This document shows positions 38,198 through 47,901 of a stretch of DNA of 64,000 nucleotides, in pieces (position 1 is the stretch's first letter; each line of letters opens with the position of its first letter). Below the pieces are notes generated by a model, which was not told the DNA's origin, ran no database searches, and saw only the letters and a program-made list of their open reading frames with translations. The stretch covers positions 1 to 64,000 of the forward strand of contig BPJO01000007.1 of NCBI GenBank assembly GCA_026004655.1, given 5' to 3'. The position numbers and the translations under genes were made by a program. The DNA comes from Phycisphaerae bacterium. Its GTDB lineage: Bacteria; Planctomycetota; Phycisphaerae; Tepidisphaerales; Tepidisphaeraceae.

Positions 38198-39026
38198 GTG
38201 GGTTTGTCTTTTTCCTGTCTTTTTCTTTCCGCCTAACAGGTCTTCGAGGCCTTTTTTCGATTTCGCGCGCGGCTTTGTCCTTGAGCTTGTCCACTTCCTT
38301 TTGAACGCGGTGTTGAAGTTCGGTTGTCATTTTCTGCAAATCGAGTTGCAGAAGTTGTCGGATTTCCGGGGGGAGTTGTTCGGATTCTGCTGCTTTTTGG
38401 GCAAGGACCTGGATCATTTCGGCGACCACTCGACCGATTTCTTCACCGGTCTGATTCCCATCGGCGTTTCCGATATTCTGAAGGCTGACAGGGGGTAAAC
38501 TCAGCTGGATCGGTTTGTCAAGCCCCGGTATCCCGGGCAAAAAGGTCACGGAGGCCCCTGATAGATCGATCGATTCGATGATGACGCGGGTCGGAGGTTT
38601 GGAATCGGTCGGGACCGGAGCCGGTTTGTCGGATTTCAGGTTGTCGGTCAATTCCATGAAATTGAACTTTCCCCCGGCTTGTTCGATGACCAATCGAGGG
38701 TCTTTAATGGAAATCGATGCAATTTTGACCGGTTGACCGAATAACTGACGGTATGAAACGCGTACGGAAATGTTCTGCAATGTGAAAATTTCCGGTGCGG
38801 TAAAACCTTCGGGATTGGCTATCCTCAGGTCGGTTAATGACACGTCCCCCGCAAAGGGGGCTACCGAAGCCCGGGCCAGCTGGGTTCGAACTTTTAAGCT
38901 TTGGGTTGCGCCTTTTTCAATAGCGATTTTCACCGCACTGTTTATCATTAAATACGCAACCAATAACCCCAAAACTACCACCCCAACCAACACACCGCTT
39001 CCGATTAACAATATTTTTTTTATCAT
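38178..39026 (-). CDS. AsmA-family-like membrane-anchored protein
   Basis: 282 residues. N-terminal membrane anchor (IKKILLIGSGVLVGVVVLGL), then the AsmA-type opening: a short helix leading to KVRTQLARASVAPFAGDVSL, and a strand pair with VSYRQLFGQPVKIASISIKD followed by RLVIEQAGGKFNFMELTDNL. The C-terminal ~90 residues are a charged helix (LLQLDLQKMTTELQHRVQKE and KLKDKAAREIEKRP) and a strongly basic tail. AsmA-like proteins reside in the inner membrane with the rest in the periplasm. Much shorter than classical AsmA, so it may be a minimal member. Its end overlaps pyrC on the opposite strand. Confidence 0.72.
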   Translation of the reverse strand: MIKKILLIGSGVLVGVVVLGLLVAYLMINSAVKIAIEKGATQSLKVRTQLARASVAPFAGDVSLTDLRIANPEGFTAPEIFTLQNISVRVSYRQLFGQPVKIASISIKDPRLVIEQAGGKFNFMELTDNLKSDKPAPVPTDSKPPTRVIIESIDLSGASVTFLPGIPGLDKPIQLSLPPVSLQNIGNADGNQTGEEIGRVVAEMIQVLAQKAAESEQLPPEIRQLLQLDLQKMTTELQHRVQKEVDKLKDKAAREIEKRPRRPVRRKEKDRKKTNPLSKVSI

Positions 39027-39087
39027 CTGGACCTCAATTTGACATCATAGGCATGATCCGCGACGATCCCAACTGAAGGAGACGCCT

Positions 39088-39384
39088 GTGCTGCTTACAA
39101 AACACGAGGGTGAAACATTCGTCAATCAGACGGTTTACATCAGCGGACAAGCGTTCATTAATTGTACGTTCACAGCCTGTACGCTTGTCCTCCGGGAAAC
39201 CGTTTACCACTTGGACCGGTGCACCTTTGAACGATGTAACTGGCATGTGGACTGGGTGTTGCTCTGGGGAAGTCCCGACAGCGTTAGAGAAATTAAAGCC
39301 CTAATCGCGATGATCGAACAGGCCCAAGCGGAATTGCCCAACAACACCAATTCCTCGACACCCGAAAATGCGTCCAACTCCTGA
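39088..39384 (+). CDS. Small protein with CTFxxC repeat, unknown function
   Basis: 98 residues, not recognised as a named family. It contains two near-repeats, FINCTFTACTLVL (~residues 23-35) and DRCTFERCNWHVD (~47-59), in which a hydrophobic residue, Cys, Thr-Phe and Cys recur at fixed spacing, as in pentapeptide-repeat or right-handed beta-helix coils. The tail is helical, then Asn/Ser-rich and probably disordered. The four cysteines could also bind a metal. No signal peptide. It lies divergently from the AsmA-like gene and 48 bases before the TIGR03790 gene, with an AAGGAGAC sequence 5' of the ATG-like TG start region supporting translation. Confidence 0.6.
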   Translation: MLLTKHEGETFVNQTVYISGQAFINCTFTACTLVLRETVYHLDRCTFERCNWHVDWVLLWGSPDSVREIKALIAMIEQAQAELPNNTNSSTPENASNS

Positions 39385-39432
39385 ACGGAAAAGAAGTTGT
39401 ATTATTGAGCTTTCCTCCAAGAATGGGACGTC

Positions 39433-41075
39433 ATGGTGCGTCTTTTTGTGACATGTGTGGTATTGTCGCTGGGATGGTCGTGGGCATGGGCGAGCCTCAA
39501 AGCAGACGAATTGTTGTTGGTGGCAAACCGGAATGTCCCCGGATCCATTGAATTAGCTCAATATTATGCCTCGGTTCGTGGAGTCCCAGCCAACCAAATA
39601 CTTTCTTTGGATCTGCCTGTAAACGAACGAATTCTCCCCTTGGAGTATCAAAAACGACTGGTTGGTCCGATCCGGGAGTATCTGCAGACCCCTCAAAACA
39701 CCAAAATCCGGTGTTTGGTCTTGTTTTATGGAGTGCCCCTTCGTGTGATGCCCGATGAACCCACCCGCGAGCAAAAAGCCGAACTCGCGAGCCTGAAACG
39801 CATCCTCGAACAACTCGATCAGAAAACCCCCCAACTTGCCCTGGAAATTGAAACTTTTGCATCCCGATTCGGGATTCAACCCCAAAACTTTCCCGGTCCA
39901 CCTACGGTCTCGGCACAAAGGCGGGTGGGTTCTGTTTTTCAGCAAATGCAGCAAAAACTGAACACCCTGGACCCGCAGACACGATCACAGGTGGTGAATC
40001 AGTTCGAACAATGGCAGGCAAAGCTGCTGCAGATGGCCCGTGATGTCTTGACTGAAACACCAAAAACTCCGACAACCCGTCCCGAATCGTCGACCACTCA
40101 ACCTCTTGCGCCTTTGCTGACACCCGAACAGGCCCAGACGTTAGCAAACCAGCCTCGTGACGCGCAAGCCCGATCCGATCTTCGATCCTTTGTCGCAGAC
40201 CACAACGGAGCATTCGGGCTTTACCAACTGGTCCAAAACCAGCTCACATGGATCAACGTGGATGAAACGGATGCTTCGGTGGACAGTGAACTGTCTTTGG
40301 CTTTGGCAGTCGATTATCCCCGTTACCGTTGGCAATCCAACCCCTGGCAGCTTCCTTTGAGTGCATCCCCGTTCAGACCGTTGATGACTTGTCGGATTGA
40401 CGCACCAACCCTTCCGATTGCCAGGCGGATCATTGACGATTCGATACAGACCGAAAAAACAGGCCTTCACGGGACGGTCGTCTTTGACAGTAGGGGATTG
40501 CCCGAAAAAAAACGGTCAGCAACTCGACGGATACGGATGGTATGACCAAGCCATACGCAATACGGCCAAATGGGTGAGTGAAAAAACAAAACTCCATGTC
40601 GTGACGGATGATCAGCCCCAGGTAATTCTGCCTCATACGGTCGATCATGTCGCGACCTACATCGGTTGGTACAGCCTTCAGAATTACGTCCCCGGATGTC
40701 GGTTCGTCTCGGGAGCTGTCGGGTTTCATGTGGCGTCGTTCGAATTGACCTCTCTAAGAGATCCCACGAGCAAGGAATGGGTCAGTAATCTGCTCCGCGA
40801 TGGTATCGCAGCCACAATCGGTGCGGTCAGCGAACCATATTTGCATGCGTTTCCTCGTCCGGATCAGTTTTTTTCCCGTTCTTTACACCGGTCGATACAC
40901 CCTGGCTGAAACCTATTGGTTGACCGTTCCCATGACCAGCTGGAAACTGATCCTGATCGCAGATCCCTTGTATAATCCGTATCAATCTAACCCGCCCGTG
41001 CGTTGGGAAGATCTTTCTCCCCAATTGCAATCCGTTCTCGAGAATATTGAAGGTTCTGCCTCAAATGGCCGATAA
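39433..41075 (+). CDS. TIGR03790 family protein (two homopolymer frameshifts)
   Basis: Reconstructed 546 residues. A signal peptide (MVRLFVTCVVLSLGWSWAWA) precedes the family opening ADELLLVANRNVPGSIELAQ and YYASVRGVPANQILSLDLPV, continuing with CLVLFYGVPLRVMP. This is the conserved TIGR03790 domain found mostly in Planctomycetes and Verrucomicrobia, of unknown function. A Gln/Pro/Thr-rich insert separates the N-terminal part from the C-terminal one (YGWYDQAIRNTAKWVSEKTK, YIGWYSLQNYVPGCRFVSGA, AETYWLTVPMTSWKLILIAD). Two breaks, each one base too long: an A8 run at 40505-40512 (seven fit) and a T7 run at 40868-40874 (six fit). Exported, probably periplasmic or surface. Confidence 0.82.
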
Positions 41076-41132
41076 CATTTCAGGAACGGTCTTTAAACGA
41101 ACGATCGAGACCGGTTGTCGAGAGGAAAAGCC

Positions 41133-41301
41133 ATGCCCCGCGCAGGTCATGTGTCCGAATCTTCGTTGCCGAAAGATTTTAAGTGTCCCCGATGACGCCC
41201 GGGGTAAAGTCGTCAAGTGCCAATCCTGCCAGTCTCTGCTTCGCGTTCCTGATTCCAAACCCTCTGCGCCTGCTGCAACCACCTCCTCGATGAAAAAGTA
41301 G
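41133..41301 (+). CDS. Small zinc-ribbon protein (start and frame uncertain)
   Basis: A short protein whose core is CPNLRCRKILSVPDDARGKV followed by VKCQSCQSLLRVPDSKP: a four-cysteine zinc ribbon of the MJ0042 type common at the start of planctomycete proteins, then a low-complexity Pro/Ala/Ser tail. The frame carrying the cysteines is open from 41047 to 41301 and includes an ATG at 41149 (51 residues). A better start signal is the ATG at 41133 behind GAGAGGAAAAG, but it is in another frame and would join the core only if the GG at 41145-41146 were a single G. So either a small ribbon protein from 41149, or a further sequence error. Confidence 0.5.
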
Positions 41302-41354
41302 ACCCAATCGATAGGAAAGGGGGACAATGACCTCCGACTCTGTTCGGGGTCTTA

Positions 41355-41363
41355 TGCTATAAT
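41355..41363 (+). promoter_or_regulatory. Extended -10 promoter upstream of the TPR gene
   Basis: TGC-TATAAT, a consensus extended -10 element, 44 bases before the GTG start at 41407. No strong -35 box is required with this type. It would give a leader of roughly 35 bases. Confidence 0.5.
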
Positions 41364-41406
41364 CAAATGAGGAACCCTTATTTCGTCCTGCGAGACCTCA
41401 CGCGGA

Positions 41407-42837
41407 GTGGATTTGTTGAATTGGGATCGAATCTTTCTGTTCGTTTTTCTGATGCCCCTTTTGGTACAGGCCGGTGTCGTGGTCACAACCCGCGGCGAAA
41501 GGATAGAAGGGGAATTGAAAAAAACCTCCACGGGTTGGCAAGTCACTCTTGCCGACGGGAAGGTTCGGGAAATCCCATCCAGTGAAGTCCGAGCGATCGA
41601 ACTCGGTGGCTCGCCGGGATCCTCCAACCCGTCGCAGCGCCTGGACTCCCTACGTCGCAGCGTGGAAGCTTTGGACGACATTCCGACGATCATCGAACGG
41701 TATCGTCGGTTCATCGAACAGATCAAAGATCCTGTTGTATCCCAGGCTGCTTCAGATGATCTACGGATTTGGCAGGACCGTCTCGAACGAGGTCTGGTTA
41801 AAGTCGGAAAACGTTGGATGACGCCCGATCAGCAACGCCAACTTGCACTCGACCTGCTTCATCGGGTGGATAAGGTTCGTCAACAGATCAAAAACAGAGA
41901 TATCGTCTCTGCTTTAAAGAATATCGAATCCATTCAGTCGGATGATCCGGACAATCCGTCGGCTGCCTACCTGTTGGGGGTGATCTTTCAGCAGCAGGGC
42001 AAATGGTCTGATGCCGAAAACCAGTTTCAAAAAGTCCTCAAGACCGTTCCCGGTCACGCACCGACTTTGCACAATCTCGCGATCTTGAATGCACGCCAGA
42101 AACAATGGTCCGGGGCGTGCAGCATGATGGAACAAGCCCTGATGTTTGAACCCAATGTTCAAATACTCATCGACGCGGCTGCGGAACTGTTAGAAATGGT
42201 TCCAGAAGATCAGAAACGAACATCGTCGGTGCAAAAACTTCTCAAACGGTTCACCGAACAGGATCAGGATCTTCAAAAAATCATGGCCGATCGGCAGATG
42301 TTTCGTTGGGGTTCTCAATGGATCGATCCGACCACTCGCCAGCAGCTTGCCGAGGCTGAGCAGAGAATCAGACAGCGACTGGATGAGCTCCAGGGAGATT
42401 TTGATTTGACCCGTAGTCGTATTAATCGAATTGACGTCGAAATTTCCCAGAACGAACAAACCCTTCGGCAGATCGAGGCCCGGTCGTATATCCGGTATCC
42501 AGATGGTTCGTATGTCCGTGTTCCTTATCCTTCGTCGTATTACGACATTCAACGGGATATCAACCGTCTGCGGGCTGAACGAGTTGAGATGAATAAACGC
42601 CTCGATTCCCTTCGTGAGGCAGCAAAACGTGTCCAAGCCGAGCTACCGGTTCCCCCGTTCAAGGGGGTGATCACACCGATCGGGGAAGACGGGGTTCCGG
42701 TGGTACTCCCGCCGGGGGTTCGACCTGAGGATTTGGAATGGAGTGATCCACCAGCGACTACGTCAACCTCGCCGACCTCGCAACCGGCTTCGCCTCCACC
42801 CCCGGTGATTATAATCGGTCCGTCGGAAAAAGACTGA
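41407..42837 (+). CDS. Exported TPR-repeat protein
   Basis: 476 residues. An N-terminal hydrophobic segment (IFLFVFLMPLLVQAGVVVTT) is a signal peptide and is followed by a short beta hairpin domain (RGERIEGELKKTSTGWQVTL), often seen in planctomycete proteins that start with a WVTRGG-like segment. Residues ~150-260 hold tetratricopeptide repeats (PSAAYLLGVIFQQQGKWSDA, TLHNLAILNARQKQWSGACS), then a long coiled coil (~290-430) with RLDELQGDFDLTRSRINRID, and a Pro/Thr/Ser-rich C-terminus. TPRs and coiled coil suggest a scaffold in the periplasm. Start is a GTG at 41407. An extended -10 sequence sits upstream. Confidence 0.8.
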   Translation: MDLLNWDRIFLFVFLMPLLVQAGVVVTTRGERIEGELKKTSTGWQVTLADGKVREIPSSEVRAIELGGSPGSSNPSQRLDSLRRSVEALDDIPTIIERYRRFIEQIKDPVVSQAASDDLRIWQDRLERGLVKVGKRWMTPDQQRQLALDLLHRVDKVRQQIKNRDIVSALKNIESIQSDDPDNPSAAYLLGVIFQQQGKWSDAENQFQKVLKTVPGHAPTLHNLAILNARQKQWSGACSMMEQALMFEPNVQILIDAAAELLEMVPEDQKRTSSVQKLLKRFTEQDQDLQKIMADRQMFRWGSQWIDPTTRQQLAEAEQRIRQRLDELQGDFDLTRSRINRIDVEISQNEQTLRQIEARSYIRYPDGSYVRVPYPSSYYDIQRDINRLRAERVEMNKRLDSLREAAKRVQAELPVPPFKGVITPIGEDGVPVVLPPGVRPEDLEWSDPPATTSTSPTSQPASPPPPVIIIGPSEKD

Positions 42838-42873
42838 TTCGACATTGCGTCCGATCGGTCACAAAATAAAAAC

Positions 42874-43863
42874 ATGATTTCGTTATCCCAGCGAGTGCTT
42901 ACGGTTTTGCAATTCACCCGGATGGCGCTGGTGTTTACCGCGATCAGCAACGGATGGGCCGCCATCTTTCTCAACGCACGGGTGACCGGTGAACCGATCT
43001 CGCTCTGGTATATGTTCGCAATGACAGTGACATCGGTCGGTTTGTACACCTTTGGAATGACACTGAACGATTTGATCGATCGACGTCGGGATTCTCAGAT
43101 CGCACCGGCTAGACCATTACCTTCGGGACGAATCAGCGTCACAACGGCGCATATGATTTGTATCTTGCTGGCGTTACTGGCGGTAGCCGGGGGGGGATGG
43201 ATAACCTTATTGAATCCAAACAATTGGTTAAGCCTCGTTTTGGTAGTCTGGACGCTGATTTTGATCTGTTTTTATGATTTTGCCGGTAAATATTTAGTCG
43301 CTCCGGGTTTGCTGGCGTTGGGTCTGATCCGTTTTTTCCACGCGACGATCCCGGCTCCGTCGTTAGCAATCCCGTGGCACCCGATTCTGTTATTCGTTCA
43401 TGTCACTCTGCTTTCGACGGTGTGCTATGGTCTGGAGGGTAAACGTCCTCGGTTGACCGCGATTCACTGGATAAGTGTGGTCGGGGGAGCCATGTTGATG
43501 CTTGTTTTACTCATGCTGTTTTTATTTTCCCGATACCCCGATGTTGACAGGAAAACCGCGTTATGGGTCACGCCTCGGGGTTTGTTGTCGATGGTAGTGG
43601 GAGTGTCGGTGTTCGTTGTAATAGCCGTCATGATCCGACGTCGAAATAAGGATCCGCGGGCTGCCGGACGGACTTTGATGCTTTATGGTTTGTTATGGTT
43701 AATCGTTTATGACGCTTTGCTGGTCTATGGGTATGTCAGTTGGAAGCACGCTTTATTAATTCTTGCCATGCTCCCGATTTCGTTACTGTCGGTTCAGTTG
43801 ATGCGGGTATGGGCGAAGCTGGTCGATTTATCGGTCAAGCCCCAATACCAGCGTGTCCGTTAG
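42874..43863 (+). CDS. UbiA-family prenyltransferase-like membrane protein
   Basis: 329 residues, about eight to nine membrane spans. The first UbiA aspartate motif is complete: TLNDLIDRRRDSQIAPARPL, giving NDxxDxxxD and the following RPLPSG. The second aspartate-rich motif, normally DxxxD further along, is not recognisable; the equivalent loop reads CYGLEGKRPRLTAIHW. Family members transfer polyprenyl groups to aromatic acceptors (quinones, heme O, chlorophyll) or make phospholipid precursors. With one motif altered, substrate and activity are uncertain. Neighbouring genes give no hint of a quinone pathway, though nuo genes lie 14 kb away. Confidence 0.8.
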   Translation: MISLSQRVLTVLQFTRMALVFTAISNGWAAIFLNARVTGEPISLWYMFAMTVTSVGLYTFGMTLNDLIDRRRDSQIAPARPLPSGRISVTTAHMICILLALLAVAGGGWITLLNPNNWLSLVLVVWTLILICFYDFAGKYLVAPGLLALGLIRFFHATIPAPSLAIPWHPILLFVHVTLLSTVCYGLEGKRPRLTAIHWISVVGGAMLMLVLLMLFLFSRYPDVDRKTALWVTPRGLLSMVVGVSVFVVIAVMIRRRNKDPRAAGRTLMLYGLLWLIVYDALLVYGYVSWKHALLILAMLPISLLSVQLMRVWAKLVDLSVKPQYQRVR

Positions 43864-43872
43864 GTTTCGGCG

Positions 43873-44061
43873 TCAGGCGACGGCCTGGAACTCTCTACGG
43901 AACGGACGGATATGGGGTTTGACCCGGATTCGGCTCATGGACGACTGTTGCAGTTTCTGGAGATACACCTGCAGGTCTTGTTTGCTGAATTGGGACAAAA
44001 ACCGTGTATCGATTCGGCTGTGAGTTTTTTGTATCTGTAGGATCAGTTGACGTTTGTTCAT
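43873..44061 (-). CDS. Small basic hypothetical protein
   Basis: 62 residues: a helical N-terminal half (MNKRQLILQIQKTHSRIDTR) followed by FLSQFSKQDLQVYLQKLQ and a basic tail rich in Arg. The pattern of hydrophobic residues fits two or three amphipathic helices. No family recognised. It sits alone between convergent (UbiA-like) and divergent (DUF4190-like) genes. Codon use looks like the neighbouring genes and the frame is fully occupied between its start and stop, so I think it real, but it could be fortuitous. Confidence 0.5.
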   Translation of the reverse strand: MNKRQLILQIQKTHSRIDTRFLSQFSKQDLQVYLQKLQQSSMSRIRVKPHIRPFRREFQAVA

Positions 44062-44142
44062 AACAGGACTACTTTCGATACATCAAGTGTTGTGTGGATG
44101 GTCTGCAGAATGATCGGCCGATTTTGGTATCTTTCTTGAGTA

Positions 44143-44895
44143 ATGAGCATGACCCAACCGACTCCCCCGGTTCAGGAGACCGAAGAACACCTTGAAAACC
44201 TTGCCCGGCTTCACCGGATGTCTCGGACCGCCGGACTGGGAACGACGGATTATGCTGCGATCAATGTGCCTGCAGTGATTACCGCGGTTCTAGGGGCTGC
44301 AAGCATATTGGCGTTGTTCGATACGATTTTTCTGATCATTCCGGTAATCGGTCTGTTGATCGGGATGATTTCTTTGAGGCAGATAGGCAAGTCCGGGGGA
44401 ACTCAGACGGGTTACGGGATTGCCGGTTTGGGGTTGTCGGCCTGTCTATTTTTCAGTGCCTTTACGGGATTCAAACTTTATCAGGCTCGTATTCAGTACC
44501 AAACGGACGTAGAGGCTCTGACGGCTTTGGTCCGGTCTTTCGGCGATAAAATTGCCGCCGAGGATTATCCCCAGGCTTACCAGCTTCTAGATGCCCGATT
44601 CAGAGATCGAGTCTCACGGGACCAGTTTGAACAGTTCTTTCAGGAAAAAATGAAACCTTATGTCGGAAAAATGCTCCGAATGGAAAGCAACGGTCATTTT
44701 TTCATTGACGTAGCTGCCGACGACCCTTCGATCAGGATGGCTCAAGGGATTTGCATCGTTGATCTGGAAAAAAATCCCGGGGGAGAACCTTTCCGTGTGG
44801 ATGTCACGTTTCGATACGCTGCAGGGGAGTGGAAGGTCTTCAATATCGCTGCATGGTTTCCAGTACAACAACCGTCGGTCCCTACCGGTTCATGA
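44143..44895 (+). CDS. DUF4190-like membrane protein with C-terminal extracytoplasmic domain
   Basis: 250 residues. A hydrophilic N-terminus is followed by two close membrane segments (AVITAVLGAASILALFDTIF and FLIIPVIGLLIGMISLRQIG) with the DUF4190 style GYGIAGLGLSACLFF as a third. The C-terminal ~120 residues form a small alpha+beta domain (AEDYPQAYQLLDARFRDRVS, FFIDVAADDPSIR, FRYAAGEWKVFNIAAW) like the cystatin/NTF2-type folds found after such segments. Probably anchored in the inner membrane with the domain outside. Function unknown. alaS starts 136 bases later with its own promoter. Confidence 0.75.
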   Translation: MSMTQPTPPVQETEEHLENLARLHRMSRTAGLGTTDYAAINVPAVITAVLGAASILALFDTIFLIIPVIGLLIGMISLRQIGKSGGTQTGYGIAGLGLSACLFFSAFTGFKLYQARIQYQTDVEALTALVRSFGDKIAAEDYPQAYQLLDARFRDRVSRDQFEQFFQEKMKPYVGKMLRMESNGHFFIDVAADDPSIRMAQGICIVDLEKNPGGEPFRVDVTFRYAAGEWKVFNIAAWFPVQQPSVPTGS

Positions 44896-44992
44896 TAAAT
44901 GCCTTTAGTTGGTGAGTCGTGTTTGAAATACACTTTAAAAACGAGCGTTCTTGATTGGATTGATAGTAACACGACGATACCCGGCGGGCAGC

Positions 44993-45022
44993 TTGATCGA
45001 CCCTTCGATTCAGCAATAATAC
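44993..45022 (+). promoter_or_regulatory. Promoter of alaS
   Basis: TTGATC (44993-44998), 18-base spacer, TAATAC (45017-45022). The alaS ATG follows after only nine bases, so the transcript would have a leader of about two bases or none. Confidence 0.5.
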
Positions 45023-45031
45023 CCGATTCCA

Positions 45032-47875
45032 ATGACCTCAGCCGAGATTCGCAAAGCGTTCATTGATTTTTTTGTCACGAAGCACGGACATACTTTCGTA
45101 CCGAGCAGCCCGGTTGTACCGTTGAATGACCCGACGCTTCTTTTCACGAATGCGGGCATGAATCAGTTCAAACCGATCTTCCTCGGACAAGAAAAACGGT
45201 CCTATACCCGGGCGGTCAACACCCAGAAATGCATTCGGGCAGGAGGAAAACACAACGATCTGGACGACGTAGGGCGTTCAAGACGTCACCACACATTTTT
45301 TGAGATGCTGGGCAACTGGTCCTTCGGCGATTACTTCAAACAGGGCGCGATTGAAATGTCGTGGGAGTTGCTGACCAGAGTCTGGGGATTGGATCCAGAA
45401 CGTATCCATGTCAGCTGTTTCGAAGGTGACCCGGCCAATGGCGTTCCCCGTGACGAGGAATCGGCTGACATCTGGCATACCGTTTGCGGAATACCCCGCG
45501 AACGAATCCATTACTTCGGTAAAGACAATTTCTGGGAAATGGGAGACACCGGTCCCTGCGGACCTTGTACGGAAATTTACTACGACCGAACCCCCGATAA
45601 ATCCGGCGGCCAGCACGTCAATGGGGATGACCCTCGTGTCATGGAAATCTGGAACAACGTTTTCATTCAGTACAACCGTAATCCCGATCGGTCTCTGACC
45701 GTGTTGCCTGCCAAGCATGTTGACACCGGTATGGGTTTTGAACGGATCTGTCAGGTCCTTCAGAACAAGCAGAGCAATTACGATATTGACCTGTTCGATC
45801 CTTACTGGGTCTGTCTTCAACAGTTGAGCGGACATACCTACGGCGGGCGTTTTCCCCGAACCAACGCTCCAGATCCTGTGGCCGAAGCCGCTGATGCGGA
45901 TTTAAGACGTGACATTGCCTTCCGCGTGATCACGGATCATGTCCGATGTCTGACATTTGCCCTGACCGATGGTGCGGTTCCGGGTAATGAGGGACGGGGA
46001 TATGTGCTCAGACGGATTCTGCGTCGGGCAGTGCGTTTCGGACGCCAGCAGTTGGGGCTTTCCGATCCGTTCCTGTATCAACTCGTGGACGTGGTTGTAG
46101 AAACCATGGGAGAGGCGTTCCCTGAATTGAAGGCGAACCCCTCTACCGTGAAACAGATTATCCGTGAAGAAGAGATCAGTTTCGGAAGAACATTGGATCG
46201 TGGGATCGCTCTTTTCATAGAGGCTGCCGATCGGGCGCGCGGGATCAGAAGATTGATGCCGAGGATGCCTGGCGGTTGTATGACACGTTCGGTTTTCCGA
46301 TCGACCTGACCCAGCAAATGGCCGCCGAGCGGGGCCTGACGGTAGACATGCCGGGTTTTGCGGACCGTCTTGAGCAAGCCCGACAGATCGCACGGTCAGC
46401 GGCCAGGCAGGGGCGAGTCACCGGTTTATGACCTTCCCCCCCGCGACATTGACCCGTCTCGAGCAACAAGGAGTCGCAACGACAGACGATCAGGCAAAAT
46501 ACACCGACTTGTCCCCTTTCTACGACGATCGCAGCCATTTGGGACGGGCAAAAATCTGATTGATCAAACGCAACCCGGACAGATATACGCCCTGATTCTG
46601 GACCGAACTTGCTTTTTACGCTGAAATGGGTGGACAGGTCGGTGATACCGGTAAGATCGTCCATCCCCAGGGTACGTTTGTGGTTCAGACCACTCGTTCG
46701 GTAGGCGGATATGTTCTGCACATCGGTCAAAGCGATTCAAGGATCCGCAGGGGTGACCGAGTGACCATTTTCGGTAGACTCGTCTCGACATTCGATTCAA
46801 CAACATCACACCCGCGACGCATCTGCTCAACTGGGCGCTACGTGAAACGCTGGGTGAAGGCGTTCAGCAGAAAGGATCACTGGTCGAAGCCAATCGTCTT
46901 CGGTTTGATTTTTTCTCACGGTAAACCCCTTGACCGAATCCGAAATGGCTCGTGTCGAGTCGCTCGTAACAGAGCGAATTTCGCAGGATCTGACGGTTTA
47001 TACTCAATCGGTACCTCAGGAAACAGGCGATCCAGATCAACGGTCTTCGAGCGGTCCTTTGGCGAAAAATACCCGCCCCGTCGTACGAGTGGTTTCTATT
47101 GGTGCAAAAGTCGAAGAACTACTCAAAGACCCCGCATCGACCGGACTGGCGGAACTATTCCGTCGAGTTTTGCGGGGGTACCCACGTCTCGACCACCCAA
47201 GAAATTCAGGATTGCGTGGTGGTATCGGAAGAAGGCGTGAGTAAAGGTGTCCGGCGAATCGTAGCACTGGCTGGAAAGATGGCAGAATCCGCCCGGCAAA
47301 TCGAGCGACAAGCTGCCGATCAGATTGAACTGGCTCGTAATGCTGACGAATCCGACCTGCTAGCGAAAATCGCGGCTTTACAGAAAATCATCTCTTCGGA
47401 TCATTTGCCTTTAAGATCCAGACGACAGCTCCAGTCGTCGTTAATCGAATTACAAAATCGTCATAAAGCGTGGGAAAAAACAGCAGAAACGCGCCCCAAG
47501 CCTCTAACCTGGATGCCGGCTCCGTCGCGCAAGATCTGATCGATCAGTCTCGCGGACCGGTCATCGTGTCGGTTGTTGCTGATGCGACCGACGAACAGCT
47601 TCGATCTGTTATTGATGCGATCAAATCACGCCTGGATCGATACGCAGTATTGCTGGGGTCAACCAGCGGAACCAACGTCATATTCGTCGCTGCGGTCAGT
47701 GAGGATTTGATCAAGACCGGTTTGAAAGCCGGCGACTGGGTCAAACAAGCGGCTCGTGAGACGGGCGGTGGGGGGGGGCGGACGTCCAAATCTCGCGCAG
47801 GGATCCGGAAAAGACCCCGGTCGATTGACCGAAGCACTTGAGGCTGCCCGCACTTATGTGCTTCGATTCGTTTGA
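45032..47875 (+). CDS. alaS: Alanine-tRNA ligase (reading frame broken about ten times)
   Basis: Charges tRNA-Ala. The first 1.2 kb reads cleanly: [37 protein letters not shown], the class II motif RTNDLD-like [20 protein letters not shown], and [17 protein letters not shown]. From 46240 the product continues through successive frames: [20 protein letters not shown] (46250), [13 protein letters not shown] (46600), the editing-site [10 protein letters not shown] (46815), [15 protein letters not shown] (47165, C-Ala zinc/editing Cys and His), then the C-terminal oligomerisation domain to [15 protein letters not shown] at 47875. Several breaks are single extra bases in short runs (C7 at 46436, T5 at 46613); at least one looks like a lost base (near 46241). 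As all family blocks survive, I read it as an intact gene with sequence errors. Confidence 0.88.
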
Positions 47876-47901
47876 CGCTTCTTTACACCAAGTCTTCTTT
47901 T

